A DNA stretch of 20,711 nucleotides from an uncultured Candidatus Competibacteraceae bacterium (GTDB taxonomy: Bacteria > Pseudomonadota > Gammaproteobacteria > Competibacterales > Competibacteraceae). Position 1 is the first letter of the stretch. The number at the start of each line of letters is the position of its first letter. Of the stretch, positions 7,428-14,908 are shown in pieces. The position numbers and the translations under genes were made by a program. The DNA lies in the NCBI GenBank assembly GCA_937960715.1, contig CALGOO010000084.1:1-20711 (forward strand), given 5' to 3'. The notes under the pieces were generated by a model. It had not been told where the DNA came from and searched no databases. It saw nothing but the letters and a program-made list of their open reading frames with translations.

Positions 7428-10112
7428 CTACTCGAAGGCGTAGGCGAAATCGCCATCCCGCACCTCGACCCGCACCTGAACCACCGGTTTCCCTTCCACC
7501 ATCCGAGTCAGGAATTCCTGGCTAAGCGCCGGTAGCACGGTGTTGGTCAGGATCGCGTCCACCATCCGCCCGCCACTCTCCAACTCGGTGCAACGGCTGA
7601 CGATCAGCTTCACCACTTCGTCGTCGTAGCCGAACGGGACCTTGTGGTTTTCCTGAATCCGTTTAGTGATCCGACCCAGTTGCAGGCGGACGATGTCGCC
7701 GATCATTTCGTCGCTCAGCGGATAGTAGGGAATGGTCACCAGCCGACCGAGTAAAGCTGGGGGGAATACCTTGAGCAGGGGCTCGCGCAATGCCTTGCCC
7801 AAACCCTCCGGATCGGGCAGCAGGTCCGGGTCCTTGCACATGCCCATGATCAGGTCGGTGCCGACGTTGGTGGTCAACAAAATCAGGGTGTTCTTGAAGT
7901 CGATCAGCCGTCCTTCACCGTCCTCCATCCAGCCCTTGTCGAACACCTGGAAGAAGATTTCATGGACATCGTGGTGCGCCTTTTCCACTTCGTCCAGCAG
8001 CACCACGCTGTAGGGCCGGCGGCGCACCGCCTCGGTCAGCACCCCGCCCTCGCCGTAACCGACGTAGCCCGGCGGCGCGCCTTTGAGGGTGGAGACGGTA
8101 TGCGCCTCCTGAAACTCGCTCATGTTGATGGTGATGACGTTCTGCTCGCCGCCGTACAGCGCCTCGGCCAAGGCCAGCGCGGTTTCGGTCTTGCCCACCC
8201 CGGACGGGCCAGCCAGCATGAACACGCCGATGGGCTTGTTGGGATTGTCCAGCGCGGCGCGGGAGGTTTGAATCCGCCGGGCGACCATGTCGAGGGCGTG
8301 GCGCTGACCGATGATGCGGCGGTTAAGAATGTCCGCCAGGCTCAGCACGGTTTCGACCTCGTTCTTGACCATCCGCCCGACCGGGATGCCGGTCCAGTCG
8401 GCGACCACCGAGGCTACCGCCTGGGCGTCCACGCTGGGCAAAATCAGTGGCGACTCACCCTGTAGTTCGTGCAGCTTGGTCTGAAGTTCCTTCAATTCCG
8501 CCAACCAGGTCTGCCGTTGCGGATCGGGTTCGGTCGTGGCTCCCGCCTCGACCGCGCCGCCGTCGCCGCGCAGCTTGGCGCGCAGTTCGAGAATTTGGTC
8601 AACCAATCCCTTTTCCTCTTGCCAGCGGGCGTCCAGTTCCGCCAACCGCGCCTCCTCGGCCTGTAATTTTTCGGTGGCGGCGGCCTGGCGTTGGGCGGTG
8701 TCGATGCCGACCGCCGTTTCCCGGCCGATGATTTCCAATTCCGTCTTCAGCCCTTCGATCCGGCGGCGGCAATCCTCGACCTCCGCCGGCGTCGCATGCA
8801 GGCTGATGGCGACTCGCGCGCTGGCGGTATCCAGCAGGCTGACCGCCTTGTCCGGTAACTGGCGGGCCGGAATGTAGCGGTGCGACAGCTTGACCGCCGC
8901 TTCCAGCGCCTCGTCGAGAATCTGTACCCGGTGGTGTTGTTCCATGGTCGAGGCCATGCCGCGCATCATCAGGATGGACTTCTCCTCGCTCGGCTCACCG
9001 ACCTGAACGACCTGGAAGCGGCGGGTCAGGGCCGGGTCCTTCTCGATATGCTTCTTGTACTCGGCCCAGGTGGTGGCGGCGATGGTGCGCAGCTTGCCGC
9101 GCGCCAGGGCAGGCTTAAGCAGGTTGGCGGCGTCGCCAGTGCCCGCCGCGCCGCCCGCGCCGACCAGGGTATGCGCTTCGTCGATGAACAGGATGATCGG
9201 CTTGGGCGAGGTTTGCACTTCGTCGATCACCTGCCGCAGCCGGTTCTCGAACTCGCCCTTCATGCTGGCGCCGGCCTGCAACAACCCCACGTCCAGCACC
9301 CGCAGGGTCACGTCCTTGAGCGGGGGCGGGACATCGCCCGAAGCGATGCGCTGGGCGAAACCTTCCACGACGGCGGTCTTGCCGACACCGGCCTCGCCGG
9401 TCAGGATCGGGTTGTTCTGGCGGCGGCGCATCAGGATATCGACGATCTGGCGGATTTCTTCGTCGCGGCCGACGATGGGGTCCAGTTCGCCCTTGCGCGC
9501 CCGATCGGTAAGATCGACCGAAAAGCGCTGGAGCGCCTCTTGCTTGCCCATCTGCGGCGGCGCCATCGCCTCGCTGGCTTCGCCGGGCGCCGCGCCGCCG
9601 CCGACCTGGGATCCATCCGAGGCGCGCAACCCGGATTCCGGTGAAGCGGCGACGATGTCGGCGAACCGCTCGGTCAGTGTATCCAACTTGATCTTGTCGA
9701 ACTCGCGAGAGATCGCCAGCAGCGCGTTGCGCAAATCCGGCGTCTTGAGCATCCCGATCAGCAAATGCCCGGTGCGCACCTGCGAATCGCTGAACATCAG
9801 CGTGGCGTAAACCCAGGCTTCCTTCACCGCCGCGTCCACATGAGCGGACAGATCGGAAATCGCGGTCGCGCCGCGCGGCAGACGGTCCAGCGCCTCGGTA
9901 AAATCCTTGGCCAGCCGGGAGGGATTCAGGCTGAACTGCTGGATCGCCCGATGCAGGTCGGAATCCGGCAATTGCAGAATCTGGTGCAGCCAATGCACCA
10001 GTTCCACGTAGGGATTGCCCCGCAGCTTGCAAAACACGGTGGCGCTTTCGATGGCTTTGTAGCCCAGGCTGTTCAGCTTTCCGAACAGAGCAACGCGACT
10101 GATTTCGGCCAT
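7428..10112 (-). CDS. clpV: T6SS sheath-recycling AAA+ ATPase ClpV (TssH)
   Basis: An 894-aa Hsp100 ATPase that threads TssC out of contracted sheath so the subunits can be reused. Order of parts: an N-terminal Clp-N type domain (1-~160) that binds the TssC N-terminal helix, and a loose Gly/Ala/Ser linker (~160-190). AAA1 follows with Walker A GEAGVGKT (239-246) and Walker B ILFIDEAH (306-313). A coiled-coil middle region lies at ~440-555, and AAA2 has Walker A GPSGVGKT (635-642) and Walker B VVLLDEVE (703-710). The ADWTGIPVG block before AAA2 is typical of the family. The full length is kept and both ATPase sites are intact. The ATG at 10112 has GAGGAG about 9 bases upstream. It is the first gene of a clpV-TPR-methyltransferase pair operon and is cut off from tssG by the accessory insert. 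ClpB would also match, but the T6SS context and N domain favour ClpV. Confidence 0.95.
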   Translation of the reverse strand: MAEISRVALFGKLNSLGYKAIESATVFCKLRGNPYVELVHWLHQILQLPDSDLHRAIQQFSLNPSRLAKDFTEALDRLPRGATAISDLSAHVDAAVKEAWVYATLMFSDSQVRTGHLLIGMLKTPDLRNALLAISREFDKIKLDTLTERFADIVAASPESGLRASDGSQVGGGAAPGEASEAMAPPQMGKQEALQRFSVDLTDRARKGELDPIVGRDEEIRQIVDILMRRRQNNPILTGEAGVGKTAVVEGFAQRIASGDVPPPLKDVTLRVLDVGLLQAGASMKGEFENRLRQVIDEVQTSPKPIILFIDEAHTLVGAGGAAGTGDAANLLKPALARGKLRTIAATTWAEYKKHIEKDPALTRRFQVVQVGEPSEEKSILMMRGMASTMEQHHRVQILDEALEAAVKLSHRYIPARQLPDKAVSLLDTASARVAISLHATPAEVEDCRRRIEGLKTELEIIGRETAVGIDTAQRQAAATEKLQAEEARLAELDARWQEEKGLVDQILELRAKLRGDGGAVEAGATTEPDPQRQTWLAELKELQTKLHELQGESPLILPSVDAQAVASVVADWTGIPVGRMVKNEVETVLSLADILNRRIIGQRHALDMVARRIQTSRAALDNPNKPIGVFMLAGPSGVGKTETALALAEALYGGEQNVITINMSEFQEAHTVSTLKGAPPGYVGYGEGGVLTEAVRRRPYSVVLLDEVEKAHHDVHEIFFQVFDKGWMEDGEGRLIDFKNTLILLTTNVGTDLIMGMCKDPDLLPDPEGLGKALREPLLKVFPPALLGRLVTIPYYPLSDEMIGDIVRLQLGRITKRIQENHKVPFGYDDEVVKLIVSRCTELESGGRMVDAILTNTVLPALSQEFLTRMVEGKPVVQVRVEVRDGDFAYAFE

Positions 10113-10135
10113 GGATTCGGGCTCCTCAAATCATG

Positions 10136-10305
10136 AAAAATTGGTTCTTCGACGGTTTTTGTGGAGCCAGTCAAGCAGGGGCCAGCCAAGAACGCGACGC
10201 ATCAATAATTTTCAATGGCGCGAACCCGACTTCCAGTCGGTTTGACAAGCTGGAGCTTGGCTTGAGGAAGTTAACGCTACAAAAACCGTTGAAGAGCCAA
10301 ATTTT
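10136..10305. repeat. Structured repeat-like element with 24-bp inverted ends and internal hairpins
   Basis: The arms 10141-10164 and 10277-10300 are inverted copies identical at 21 of 24 positions, extended by an AAAA/TTTT match at 10136-10139 and 10302-10305. The three differences become G-U pairs in RNA read from the plus strand, but A-C mismatches in the minus-strand RNA. Inside are a 9-bp stem with one mismatch (10223-10231 with 10235-10243), a perfect palindromic hairpin CAAGCTGGAGCTTG (10246-10259), and a weaker GC hairpin around 10193-10224. No open reading frame of note and no clear target duplication are seen. It could be a MITE-like or REP-like element or a structured RNA. It lies in the 357-bp gap upstream of clpV. 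Confidence 0.55.
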
Positions 10306-10401
10306 GCTCAACTAAAGACCGCGCCCCGCTGAACCGATGGATCATCCACGACAGCCGACAGCGGTCTTCGATACAAAGCGCCCATTAGGCGGATCAATCG
10401 A

Positions 10402-10435
10402 TGAGTGGGTTGCTCAAGCAACGACAACCCACTCA
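10402..10435. terminator. Perfect 11-bp inverted repeat downstream of the repeat-bearing lipoprotein gene
   Basis: TGAGTGGGTTG (10402-10412) and CAACCCACTCA (10425-10435) form a perfect stem around a 12-base loop that itself contains a TTGCT/AGCAA inverted pair. It starts 34 bases past the stop of the 10470-11042 gene, where a terminator is expected, but no T-run follows on the minus strand. Confidence 0.4.
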
Positions 10436-10469
10436 CGCAACTCAAAATCGCTTCCGTTCCCAGGGAAAG

Positions 10470-11042
10470 TCATCGTTGAAGGTTCAGGTCATACTTCTCT
10501 TTCTCACCTTCTTCACGATACCAGCCGACTAACATCTTGCCATCGTCGGCAATTTTCCATTCCAGATCGCCTCGACTTTCTTCTCCGCTACCGACCTTTG
10601 GACGCGCCCACCATTTAGCCTGGATCAGTTTATCCTTGATAAGACCCTCGATCTTTCCATCATAGGTGACGTTATCCTCAGTGTACTGGTAAGTAGCCGT
10701 GATCTTGTTGTCTTTCTGTTCAATGGCTACATCGCCAATAAGGTTGGACAACCATTTTCCGCTGAGGTTGAGAACTGCCGCCGGAGCCGCCGCCGGAGCC
10801 GCCGCCGGAGTTGTCGTCGGAGCCGCCGCCGGAGTTGTCGTCGGAGCCGCCGCCGGAGTTGTCGTCGGAACCGCCGCCGGAGTTGTCGTCGGAGCCGCCG
10901 CCGGAGTTGTCGTCGGACCCGCCGGAGCTGTCGAAGCGGTCGGCGGGGCGGCCGCCACTGGTGGATTTTCCGCGCTTCCCGCCGTATAAACAGCACCGCA
11001 GGCGACCAGGATACTGATTGGAACCATTATTATCTTTCGCAT
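10470..11042 (-). CDS. Putative lipoprotein with (PTTTPAAA)n linker and small beta-rich C-terminal domain
   Basis: A 190-aa protein of no recognised family. The ATG at 11042 (MRKIIMVPI) is chosen because AAGGA lies about 7 bases upstream and an export signal follows directly; the frame stays open to 11144 but overlaps the neighbour. Residues 1-14 are a short basic-hydrophobic signal ending in the lipobox-like LVAC, which makes Cys15 a candidate lipidation site; cleavage after AGSA by signal peptidase I is the alternative. Residues ~30-90 are a Pro/Thr/Ala linker made of five 8-residue repeats. The last ~95 residues (SGKW...GDVAIEQ...TYDGKIEGLIKDKLIQAKWW...) have the alternating pattern of a small beta-barrel or lipocalin-like domain. 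It follows the 88-aa secreted protein gene by 41 bases. Function unknown; envelope-facing by its signal. Confidence 0.75.
   Translation of the reverse strand: MRKIIMVPISILVACGAVYTAGSAENPPVAAAPPTASTAPAGPTTTPAAAPTTTPAAVPTTTPAAAPTTTPAAAPTTTPAAAPAAAPAAVLNLSGKWLSNLIGDVAIEQKDNKITATYQYTEDNVTYDGKIEGLIKDKLIQAKWWARPKVGSGEESRGDLEWKIADDGKMLVGWYREEGEKEKYDLNLQR
10798..10917. repeat. 24-bp x 5 tandem minisatellite inside the lipoprotein gene
   Basis: Five abutting 24-bp units start at 10798, 10822, 10846, 10870 and 10894. Four are identical; the fourth differs by one base, giving Ala to Val. Partial GCC-GGA units continue on the left (about 10777-10797). The unit is a multiple of three, so gain or loss of copies keeps the frame and only changes linker length by eight residues. 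Confidence 0.9.
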
Positions 11043-11083
11043 GATTTTTTCCTTACAGGCCGATTCAAGTTGAAGGCTTTCAT

Positions 11084-11350
11084 CTATTTCCAACCCGCAT
11101 AAGTTTCGCACTCCTTTCTTTCCTTGGGATGAGTTTCCTCCCACTGGCTGATGGATTGCATTTCGTTACTACTCATCTGGCTGTTCATACACTCGCAATA
11201 TTTTTGTACAACCGAGGCGGATGCTTTCTCATCCTTGTTATCCGCGATACATTGAGCGATCCAGAGCGCGGAACCATCGGAAGCCGCAAAGGAAAGACTG
11301 CTTGCCATGATGGAGACGCCGAGAAATAGGGCGCTGATTCTCAACTTCAT
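11084..11350 (-). CDS. Small secreted four-cysteine protein of unknown function
   Basis: An 88-aa protein. A signal peptide covers about residues 1-23 (MKLRISALFLGVSIMASSLSFAA), with cleavage near the SFAA junction. The mature part has four Cys: one in WIAQC, two in YCECM, and one in ECETYAGWK. They sit in a helix-rich, charged sequence and suggest two disulfides in the periplasm. The ATG at 11350 is preferred over the ATG at 11359, because GAGG lies 9 bases before the former and touches the latter. It is the first gene of a two-gene unit with the repeat-bearing lipoprotein. It sits between tssG and clpV, both core T6SS genes, in a stretch that is visibly less GC-rich than its surroundings. 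No family is recognised. An immunity or envelope-accessory role is only a guess from position. Confidence 0.78.
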   Translation of the reverse strand: MKLRISALFLGVSIMASSLSFAASDGSALWIAQCIADNKDEKASASVVQKYCECMNSQMSSNEMQSISQWEETHPKERKECETYAGWK

Positions 11351-11520
11351 AACATTCATCCTCAGTGATTAAATCGACAGCCAAGCATCGCTTGCACAAC
11401 AGCGGACATTTTAGGATCTAGCCGTATCAAGGCGCCTAAAAAATATTTCCCCGAGAATTCATTGAAAAGCACCTTCATTTCCTGCTCCACGACGCCAACT
11501 TCAAAAAACCAAGACCTTTT

Positions 11521-12552
11521 TCATTCGCAGTAGGTCATCGCATCCAGTTTCAAATCGTCGGCATCGCGGCCCAATGGTCGAGTGGTCAGCCAAGTGGTCC
11601 AGCCCAGCCGGGTTCCCTCGCCCAACACCAGCGGCGGCACTTCTTCTTTCTTCAAAATCGGGTTGAAATCCCACAGCAGCTCCTCGCCGATGTAATTGCG
11701 CACCCAGGCCACCAACCGCCGCAGACTGTCGCTGCCAGGCAGAAACCGCTGGAATTCGGCCAACCCCATCGGTCCCATGACGATGCGGAACTTGTACTGA
11801 CAATCCCAGACCCGTTCGCCGATCACCGCCGTCATCCCGAGCTGACCAGTCGCCGGCGTTTCACCCAGCCGGCAGCGACTGGCCTCGGCCAGCGGTAGCC
11901 AATGACCGACAAACGTTTCAATCACCACCGATAGCCTGAAGAAGTCCGCCAGAATCGCCTGCAAACCCTCGGGATTACGGGTCTGGTTGGCCAGCCGACC
12001 GGCGTAATGGAACTTGGCCAGATCCGGAACCGCGTCCCGGTTCCACAGCGCCGGCATCCCCAAACCGAACGAAGCGCCGACATAAACGTTGAAGCGGTCC
12101 GTCTCCGGCCGGTCGAAACTGACCGTCGGCTGGGTATCGGCCCAGGCCCGATAGAACAGACACAGCATCCGGTGATGAAAGACATCGGCGAACCAAACGA
12201 AGGTGCGGTCGCCATGATTGCGCCAGCGGTCGCGGGCGTACTCGGTCAGATGGATCGGCAACGGCCCATGCGGACCAAACAGCCCCAGAAAGTACTCGGA
12301 CAGCCGGGGCGGTTTACCCTCGTCGCCTGGAACGAACACTGCCAGCGTGGCTGGGGCGAAAGCCAGCGAAGGCTCCTGCGCCAACCGCAGCGGGTCATCG
12401 ATCAGTTGCGTCGACTTGCCCAGCCGCGGCCGGTCGCGGTACAGACACTCCAACCGCCGTAACGCCTGGAAGAAATGAAAGGCGTAAGGCGCGCGCCGCA
12501 ACGCCTCGAACAACTCTACAGCGTATGCCGCCGTCCGATCCGGGCTGGCCAT
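11521..12552 (-). CDS. tssG: T6SS baseplate subunit TssG
   Basis: A 343-aa TssG (ImpH/VasB) protein, part of the TssE-TssF2-TssG baseplate wedge. It starts MASPDRT and soon has the family block YAFHFFQALRRLECLY, then FLGLFGPHGPLPIHLTEYARDR, FHHRMLCLFYRAWADTQ and the C-terminal LGWTTWLTT. Length is normal (~300-350 aa). The start is the ATG at 12552, 37 bases inside the 3' end of tssF. The frame is open up to 13068, but that part only mirrors tssF codons. Translation is probably coupled to tssF. The stop is followed by 170 bases without a gene before the accessory pair. Confidence 0.95.
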   Translation of the reverse strand: MASPDRTAAYAVELFEALRRAPYAFHFFQALRRLECLYRDRPRLGKSTQLIDDPLRLAQEPSLAFAPATLAVFVPGDEGKPPRLSEYFLGLFGPHGPLPIHLTEYARDRWRNHGDRTFVWFADVFHHRMLCLFYRAWADTQPTVSFDRPETDRFNVYVGASFGLGMPALWNRDAVPDLAKFHYAGRLANQTRNPEGLQAILADFFRLSVVIETFVGHWLPLAEASRCRLGETPATGQLGMTAVIGERVWDCQYKFRIVMGPMGLAEFQRFLPGSDSLRRLVAWVRNYIGEELLWDFNPILKKEEVPPLVLGEGTRLGWTTWLTTRPLGRDADDLKLDAMTYCE

Positions 12553-14393
12553 CGCATGATCTCGCCCCGTTCGGTCGATTTGACGACCGTTTCGGTAAAG
12601 GAGTTGATGGACGTGTACTTGGCGAAGAACTGCTCCAGCACCGCGCCCAGAATAAAGCCGCCCACCCCCTCGAACGCGCCCTCGTCCAGGGTGACCGCCA
12701 CTTCCAAACCACGGGCGAAGGCGATGGGGCCGGGAATCGGCGCCCGCCGGGTGATCGGCGTGGCGTGAATGGAGCACACGCCATCGATTTGCTTGCGCAC
12801 GGTGGCGTCGGCCAACTCGCCATAGAGCGCCAGCAACTCCCGCAAAGCCGCCGCGCCCTGGCGGGCGTCGCTGTCGGCGAGCGACAGATAGTTCAAGGCA
12901 AGATGGCTGATCAGCCGCCAGGCGGTATCGCCGTGGGCCGGGGACGGCCGCGGCGCCGTGGGGCCGGCCAGACAACGCACCGACTCGACCGGCGCTCCGG
13001 ACGCCAGGTTGAAATCCGTGTCGCCACGGCCGACCGGCATGTGCAGCGGCAAATCGCGATTGGTGCATAAAGCCGTGACCGCCAGTTGCCGCAGGCTGCC
13101 GCGATAGGGCGTTTCGTCGGCGTCCACCAGCGCCAGATAGGTTTCGCTGCCGACATAGCTGGAGCGCGGCCCGTGGCGCCGCTGACGGTCGGACAGCCGG
13201 CGCGGCAGGCGATGCACCGTGTAGAACGAACGTTGGTCACGCTGGCTCAGCCGGTCGTAGCTGGCGTAGAACGGCAGAAAATCCTGTTCTTCGTTCTCCG
13301 CGCCGATGCCGGTGACGCCGGTAACCTGGGCCACCTCAAAATCCATCGGTCGGGTGCGATCCACCACCACATGATGCTCGGCCACCTGATCGCTCAGGTG
13401 AATGCGGTCGGCCCGTTTGGGAAACAAGTTGACGGCGGGCGTGCAGAACAGCGCGAAATGGGCGGCGGTCACCGCGCTCTCCAGTGCCGGATCGGCCCGG
13501 TTGAACAGGATGAGCACCTCCAGCTCACGGCCGGCGCAGCGTCGGACAGCCGGCCCCAGCCCGCTCAGTTCCACGAACAGATAGCGCTGCGGAAAAGCGA
13601 AATATTCGTGCAGCAACCGGTAGCCGTGGAAGGACGGCGGCGGACAGGACAGCAAGGCATCCTCGTTCTCAAAGCCTCGCCGCCGGATCGCGCTCGCCGG
13701 GATTTTCTCGTACCAGGGCGCCGGCCGCTCGCCTGGCCGGACAACCATCAGTACGGCATTCGCCAGCAATTGCTCGTAAAGCCGCCCCGGCAGGGCATCG
13801 CCACCATTCAGGAACAGTTCCAGGCGATCCAGCGCCAGTTTACCGATGGGCAAATCCGGCAACGTGGCGCGCAGGCGCAGCCGAACTCCGGCCCGCACCT
13901 GGACCAGATCCGCCGGCTCCAACTGCGCCACGGGTTCCCGGCCCGCGAAATACTGGGCCTCAACCAGTTCCAGTGGCCAAAGCGTAATATCGTGCGCGGT
14001 CCGGTATTCGCATGGCGTCTGCTCGCCCTTCCCCAGAATGCCGCGCAGTTCGCCACCTCGGGGAACGGTAAAACCTTTTTCCAACGCACCCTCGGTCGGA
14101 TCGGGCCGGAACTGGACCACCGCCATCGACGGCGTCGGCGCCAGATAATGCGGATAGATGATTTCCAGCAGGTGCTGGGTAAAGCGAGGAAACTCAGCGT
14201 CCATCTTGAGTTGCACCCGCGCCGCCAGGAATCCAAACCCCTCCAGCAGGCGTTCGACATACGGATCAGCGCATTCGAACCCTTCCAACCCCAGTCGGCC
14301 GGCGATCTTGGGAAATTCCCGGGCGAATTCACCGCCCAGCTCGCGCAGGTGCTGCAATTCGCGGTTGTAATACTCAAGCAGGCGTGGGTCCAT
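12516..14393 (-). CDS. tssF: T6SS baseplate subunit TssF
   Basis: A 625-aa TssF (ImpG/VasA) protein, the larger subunit of the baseplate wedge, related to phage T4 gp6. The N terminus MDPRLLEYYNRELQHLRELG and the next block FAREFPKIAGRLGLEGFECADPYVERLLEGFGFLAARVQLK are the classical TssF signature. Further family stretches are LEIIYPHYLAPTPSMAVVQF and VVDRTRPMDFEVAQVTGV. Full length compared with the usual 580-630 aa. The ATG overlaps the tssE stop by one base (TGATG), and the 3' end overlaps tssG by 37 bases, so tssE-F-G are translated as a coupled set. Confidence 0.96.
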   Translation of the reverse strand: MDPRLLEYYNRELQHLRELGGEFAREFPKIAGRLGLEGFECADPYVERLLEGFGFLAARVQLKMDAEFPRFTQHLLEIIYPHYLAPTPSMAVVQFRPDPTEGALEKGFTVPRGGELRGILGKGEQTPCEYRTAHDITLWPLELVEAQYFAGREPVAQLEPADLVQVRAGVRLRLRATLPDLPIGKLALDRLELFLNGGDALPGRLYEQLLANAVLMVVRPGERPAPWYEKIPASAIRRRGFENEDALLSCPPPSFHGYRLLHEYFAFPQRYLFVELSGLGPAVRRCAGRELEVLILFNRADPALESAVTAAHFALFCTPAVNLFPKRADRIHLSDQVAEHHVVVDRTRPMDFEVAQVTGVTGIGAENEEQDFLPFYASYDRLSQRDQRSFYTVHRLPRRLSDRQRRHGPRSSYVGSETYLALVDADETPYRGSLRQLAVTALCTNRDLPLHMPVGRGDTDFNLASGAPVESVRCLAGPTAPRPSPAHGDTAWRLISHLALNYLSLADSDARQGAAALRELLALYGELADATVRKQIDGVCSIHATPITRRAPIPGPIAFARGLEVAVTLDEGAFEGVGGFILGAVLEQFFAKYTSINSFTETVVKSTERGEIMRWPARIGRRHTL

Positions 14394-14908
14394 CAGCGCT
14401 CCCGGGCCCGGCTGGATTCCTCGACCTTGACCTGGCCGCTTTCCAGATCAATTTCGGTCTTCAGATACAATTGCAGCGGAATTGGCTGCGCCCACAAGTC
14501 GCCTTCGATTTCGAAGGTCAGGGCATTGTGGCTCATGCGCTCCTCGGTCAGCGCCGCATGGACGCGCAGCGAGTTGCGATAAATCCGCGGCTCGAAATCG
14601 GTGATCGCCTGGCGCAAGTTCCGCTCCAGCTCGTTCAAGTCCAGGCTGCGGGCCGTGACGCCCGACAGTGGCGGTAGTCCATAATTGATCACCGATCGAG
14701 CGGCGCAGGGATAATGTTCGATGTCTTCGTCATCCACCATCCGGGTGGCGTTGAACAGCCACGCCAAGTCGCGCAGAACGCTCTCGCGCAATCGGTTCAT
14801 GGACAGCACCCGCTGCTCCCGGGATTCCTGCTGGCGATCCGGTTCGTCATCGGTCAGGCGATCCAGCAGCGAGGGTTGTAACCGCTCCTTCGGCGTCAGT
14901 TCAGCCAT
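14393..14908 (-). CDS. tssE: T6SS baseplate subunit TssE (gp25-like)
   Basis: A 171-aa TssE, homologous to phage T4 gp25, which nucleates sheath polymerisation on the baseplate. It starts MAELTPKERLQPSLLDRLTD, the usual opening. It carries ESVLRDLAWLFN (equivalent of the conserved RDLxxLLN helix), then SVINYGLPPLSG, and ends with the gp25 beta core IYRNSLRVHA and LTFEIEGDLWAQP. The ATG at 14908 overlaps the end of tagJ by 8 bases; an upstream TTG at 14929 would add seven residues and is not favoured. Confidence 0.95.
   Translation of the reverse strand: MAELTPKERLQPSLLDRLTDDEPDRQQESREQRVLSMNRLRESVLRDLAWLFNATRMVDDEDIEHYPCAARSVINYGLPPLSGVTARSLDLNELERNLRQAITDFEPRIYRNSLRVHAALTEERMSHNALTFEIEGDLWAQPIPLQLYLKTEIDLESGQVKVEESSRARER

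Noticed and set aside
10136..10305. Insertion sequence or transposon proper
   Set aside because: There is no transposase frame inside and no clear target-site duplication at the ends, so only a repeat-like element is claimed.
10133..10315. 60-codon plus-strand frame in the gap upstream of clpV
   Set aside because: It runs across the inverted-repeat element, has no ribosome site and no protein-like pattern.
10798..10917. Short direct repeats that could suggest a CRISPR array
   Set aside because: The 24-bp units abut without spacers and lie in frame inside a gene, so this is a tandem minisatellite.
12553..13068. Upstream extension of the tssG frame (would make a 515-aa protein)
   Set aside because: The extra 172 residues are a shadow of tssF, and the conserved TssG sequence begins only at the ATG at 12552.
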